DNA of 7,831 bases from JBAYJY01 sp041664945 (GTDB lineage: Bacteria > UBP15 > UBA6099), in contig JBAYJY010000207.1 of the NCBI GenBank assembly GCA_041664945.1, forward strand, positions 1 to 7,831. Reading direction: 5' to 3'. The position numbers and the translations under genes are program-made. This document shows, one piece after another, positions 5,417 through 7,831 of this stretch (positions are counted from its first letter, which is position 1; each line of letters opens with the position of its first letter). The notes beneath the pieces are model-generated. The model was not told the DNA's origin. It searched no databases and saw only the letters and a list, made by a program, of their open reading frames with translations.

Positions 5417-7498
5417 ATGAAAGAAAAAATCATTGTAACCAGCGCGCTGCCTTACGCAAACGGGCCGATCCATTTCGGCCATATCTCAGGCGCTTATCTG
5501 CCCGCCGACATTTTTGTTCGCTTCAAGAAAATGACGGGAGCTGACATTATTTATATTTGCGGAACAGACGACCACGGTGTAGCGATCACGATCTCGGCCG
5601 AAGCCGCGGGGCGGACTCCGGAGGAGCATGTCCGCATCAATCACGATCTCATTAAAAATATTTTTGAGCGCATGAACATAGGATTCACGAATTTTTCGCA
5701 GACTTCGCGCAAGTTGCACTATCCGATCTCGCAGGAGTTTTTCACCCGTCTCAACGAGAAGGGGCTGATCGAGAAGAAGGAAACGGAGCAGTTTTACTGC
5801 GCGAAGTGTGAGCGTTTTCTCGCGGACCGCTACGTTGCGGGCGGCTGCCCGCAGTGCGGATATGAGGAAGCGCGCGGCGACGAATGCGGCAAGTGCGGCC
5901 AGTGGCTCGATCCGCTCGAATTGACTAATCCGCGCTGCAAGGTCTGCGGCGCGACGCCCGAACGTCGCTCGACGGCGAACTGGTATCTTAAACTCGGGGA
6001 CCGCGCGGAGTGGCTCGAAAAATGGATCGCAGAAAAGGCCGAAGGCGCCGGCGGCGCAACGCCGTGGAAAAAGATTGTGATCACTGAAGTGCAGGGCTAT
6101 CTGAAACGCGGTCTGAAGAGCCGCGCCATCACGCGCGACCTCAGTTGGGGCGTGCCGGTTCCGCTGCCGGACGCGGAAGGCAAATGCCTCTATGTCTGGT
6201 TCGACGCGCCGATCGGCTACATCTCGTCGACGGTCGAACACTTTACCGGCCTCGGCGCTCCCGAACGCTGGAAGGAATACTGGCAGAACCCGGACTGCAA
6301 ACTCTATCACTTCATCGGCAAGGACAATATTCCGTTTCACGCGATGATTTTTCCGATCATGCTCGACGGCATGGAGCAGGGCTACAAGCTCCCGGATTTC
6401 GTCGCGTCGAACGCTTTTCTCAATCTCGAAGGCCGCCAGTTCTCGAAGAGCGAAAACTGGTACATCGACGCGCTCGATTTCCTCGATAAGTATCCGGTGG
6501 ACTCGATCCGCTACTATCTGTGTTCTGATATGCCTGAGAATTCGGACTCAGAGTTCCGCTGGGACCGCTATCAGGCGGCGCACAACAGCGAGTTGACGAA
6601 TATCTACGCGAATCTTGTGAACCGGACGCTGAAGTTTGTGGCGACGAAGATGGGCGGCAAAGTTCCGGCGATCGCCGGGTCGCTCGGCGAGGTCGAAAAC
6701 GAGTTCGTCGCGACAATCGAGGCCGCCGCGGGCAAGGTCGGCGAATCGCTGAGCAAGTTCGAGTTCCGCAACGGGCTGATGGCGATGCTGGACCTCGCGA
6801 GAGCGGGCAACAAGTTCTTCGACACGGCAACGCCTTGGAAATCGATCACCGAGAATCCCGATGCATGCGCTACAGCGATCAGGCTTTGCCTGCGTCTCAT
6901 CAAGGCGCTCTCGGTTGTTTCGGCGCCGTTCATTCCGGACACCGCGCAGAGGATTTGGAAGATGCTCGGACAGGAAGGCGCAGTCGCGGATGTCGCGTGG
7001 GAAGCCGCCGGCGCGGATATATTAACTGACGGCGCGTCGCTGCCGAATCCTGAGATTTTGCTGACGCGCCTCGAAGACAAGCAAATCGCGGAAGAGAAGA
7101 AAAAACTCGGCGGCGGCCAGGAGGCGGCTCCGAAACAGAAGAAAAAACAGGAAGCGGGCATTCCCGCCTTCAAGAAACCGATACAGTACGACGACTTCGG
7201 GAAGCTGGATTTTCGGGTCGCGCGGGTGATCGAGGCCGAGCCGGTTCAGGGGTCGCACAAAATGCTGCGGCTGAAGGTGGACCTCGGGCTCGAGCAACGG
7301 CAGATCGTCGCCGGGATCGCCCAGCATTACAAACCGGAAGAGTTGCTGAACAAGCTGATTGTCGTGGTCGCGAATCTTGAGCCGAAGAAGCTGATGGGGC
7401 TCGAGTCCCAGGGCATGTTGCTCGCGGCCGGCGACGGCGAGAAAGTTATCGTGCTAACTCCGTCAGCCGATATCGAACCGGGTTCGAGAATTTCTTAA
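5417..7498 (+). CDS. metG: Methionyl-tRNA synthetase with C-terminal tRNA-binding domain
   Basis: This enzyme charges tRNA(Met) with methionine using ATP, for initiation and elongation. Read from ATG 5417 it has 693 residues. The N-terminal class I catalytic core shows TSALPYANGPIHFGH, with the HIGH motif as HFGH (19-22), and the 'CGTDDHG' block. The inserted zinc-knuckle region has four CxxC pairs (128/131, 144/147, 157/160, 174/177), the two-knuckle type. 'WFDAPIGYIS' starts at 261, and the KMSKS motif appears as QFSKS (341-345), keeping the key second Lys. An anticodon-binding helical domain follows (NLVNRTLKF, then 'FFDTATPWK'), then a Lys-rich linker around 553-588, then a Trbp111/EMAPII-like OB domain (589-693: 'FGKLDFRVARVIEAE', 'IVAGIAQHY', 'MGLESQGMLLAA') that aids tRNA binding and dimerisation. 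I chose ATG 5417 over the in-frame TTG at 5396 because the family starts a few residues before 'TSALPY' and the TTG has no ribosome site. AGTGG at 5405-5409 is a weak one. Identification is secure. Confidence 0.98.
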   Translation: MKEKIIVTSALPYANGPIHFGHISGAYLPADIFVRFKKMTGADIIYICGTDDHGVAITISAEAAGRTPEEHVRINHDLIKNIFERMNIGFTNFSQTSRKLHYPISQEFFTRLNEKGLIEKKETEQFYCAKCERFLADRYVAGGCPQCGYEEARGDECGKCGQWLDPLELTNPRCKVCGATPERRSTANWYLKLGDRAEWLEKWIAEKAEGAGGATPWKKIVITEVQGYLKRGLKSRAITRDLSWGVPVPLPDAEGKCLYVWFDAPIGYISSTVEHFTGLGAPERWKEYWQNPDCKLYHFIGKDNIPFHAMIFPIMLDGMEQGYKLPDFVASNAFLNLEGRQFSKSENWYIDALDFLDKYPVDSIRYYLCSDMPENSDSEFRWDRYQAAHNSELTNIYANLVNRTLKFVATKMGGKVPAIAGSLGEVENEFVATIEAAAGKVGESLSKFEFRNGLMAMLDLARAGNKFFDTATPWKSITENPDACATAIRLCLRLIKALSVVSAPFIPDTAQRIWKMLGQEGAVADVAWEAAGADILTDGASLPNPEILLTRLEDKQIAEEKKKLGGGQEAAPKQKKKQEAGIPAFKKPIQYDDFGKLDFRVARVIEAEPVQGSHKMLRLKVDLGLEQRQIVAGIAQHYKPEELLNKLIVVVANLEPKKLMGLESQGMLLAAGDGEKVIVLTPSADIEPGSRIS

Positions 7499-7581
7499 TC
7501 TAAGAATTATATGGACAACTAAGGTTCTTATGCGAGGCGTGGTTTATCATTTCCGTATCCCTTGAATGCGTGTAAGAAACC

Positions 7582-7585
7582 GGAG
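7582..7585 (+). promoter_or_regulatory. Shine-Dalgarno for the small four-cysteine gene
   Basis: GGAG nine bases before ATG 7595 selects this start over the upstream in-frame TTG at 7562, which has no good ribosome site. Confidence 0.5.
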
Positions 7586-7594
7586 ACAAATTTC

Positions 7595-7753
7595 ATGGAT
7601 GAGAAGAGCGGCGCCGAGAAGGCGCTTCCGAAAAGAATTTGCATGAACTGCGCGTGGCGCGTTGCGTGCGGGAAACGGTTCTCGGTCTCTTACGTCAACG
7701 GCGAAGTTGTTTGCCAGGACTATTCGTTTGACCTGACGCTGAAGGAGAAATAG
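7595..7753 (+). CDS. Small four-cysteine 'CxxCAWR' protein, unknown function
   Basis: This 52-residue protein from ATG 7595 has four cysteines at 16, 19, 25 and 40, spaced C-x2-C-x5-C-x14-C, within RICMNCAWRVACGKRFSV and a later 'VVCQDYSFDL'. I recall short hypothetical proteins, mainly deltaproteobacterial, with the same 'C..CAWR..C.KrFs ... CpDy.rDl' layout. None has a known function to my knowledge. Four Cys in a basic/aromatic context suggest one structural zinc or an iron-sulfur cluster; that is inference. The first dozen residues are Lys/Glu/Ala-rich and probably flexible. There is no signal peptide or membrane span. It follows metG after 96 bases that hold no clear terminator or promoter, so it may be on the same transcript. 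Conserved spacing, a ribosome site and a recognisable motif make it a real gene despite its length. Confidence 0.75.
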   Translation: MDEKSGAEKALPKRICMNCAWRVACGKRFSVSYVNGEVVCQDYSFDLTLKEK

Positions 7754-7792
7754 GACACAATACGAAATACATAAGGCGCGAGGGTTTCTTGA

Positions 7793-7831
7793 ATGACAAA
7801 AACAATTCTTAATAACCTGCAAAGAATATCA
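7793..7831 (+). CDS. Start of an unidentified gene (3' end outside window)
   Basis: An ATG at 7793 opens a frame that stays open for 13 codons to the window edge (MTKTILNNLQRIS). GAGGG at 7780-7784 lies eight bases upstream, a well-placed ribosome site. It follows the small cysteine protein by 39 bases on the same strand, consistent with the operon-like layout. Too little is present to name a family, and the surrounding bases are more AT-rich than the rest of the window. Confidence 0.5.
   Translation, partial: MTKTILNNLQRIS

Noticed and set aside
7492..7530. TTCTTA / TAAGAA / TTCTTA short inverted repeats after metG
   Set aside because: These are six-base AT-rich arms in an AT-rich gap. They could fold two alternative ways but are too weak to call a terminator or operator.
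7499..7594. Promoter for the small cysteine gene (TGGACA at 7512, TATCAT at 7545)
   Set aside because: The spacing between the two boxes is 27 bases, far from the 16-18 expected, and no better pair is visible.

Overview
The window is a tightly packed, single-strand stretch of a bacterial chromosome. Every supportable gene reads on the + strand, intergenic gaps run from 3 to about 96 bases, and the coding DNA is moderately GC-rich. I see no tRNA, rRNA, CRISPR array, insertion sequence, phage gene or attachment site, and no gene-free stretch longer than about 100 bases. The organism cannot be named from this alone. The DUF1844 protein, the FapA-type protein and PgeF suggest a diderm bacterium. 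The MetG resembles, from memory, the type in Chlamydiae and relatives, with start block ALPYANGPIHFGH and a QFSKS signature. The small CxxCAWR protein recalls deltaproteobacterial hypothetical proteins. A PVC-like, deltaproteobacterial or candidate-phylum genome all remain possible.

Layout: (1) the C-terminal 124 residues of a FapA/DUF342 protein (2-376); (2) a DUF1844 protein with an acidic N-terminal extension (409-1062); (3) a 580-residue TPR protein with a GTG start and a long acidic middle (1087-2829); (4) a PgeF/YfiH-type protein with a TTG start three bases after the TPR stop (2833-3633); (5) a 545-residue protein made of eleven short zinc ribbons on Ala/Pro/Glu-rich linkers (3710-5347); (6) metG, with four CxxC pairs and a C-terminal tRNA-binding OB domain (5417-7498); (7) a 52-residue four-cysteine protein (7595-7753); (8) the first 13 codons of a further gene (7793 to the window edge).

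Co-orientation and short gaps suggest one or two transcription units. Genes 2-4 look translationally linked. A GC-rich stem-loop over the pgeF stop codon is the only candidate boundary before the zinc-ribbon gene. PgeF (cell-wall precursor editing or purine nucleoside chemistry) and MetG (translation) are housekeeping functions. The FapA-like, DUF1844, TPR and zinc-ribbon proteins have no firm role, and their linkage is the main biological question here.

I did not find a clear new system. The most unusual object is the eleven-ribbon protein, whose array shows DNA-level signs of growth by internal duplication. Next are the small CxxCAWR protein and a possible internal duplication in the DUF1844 protein.
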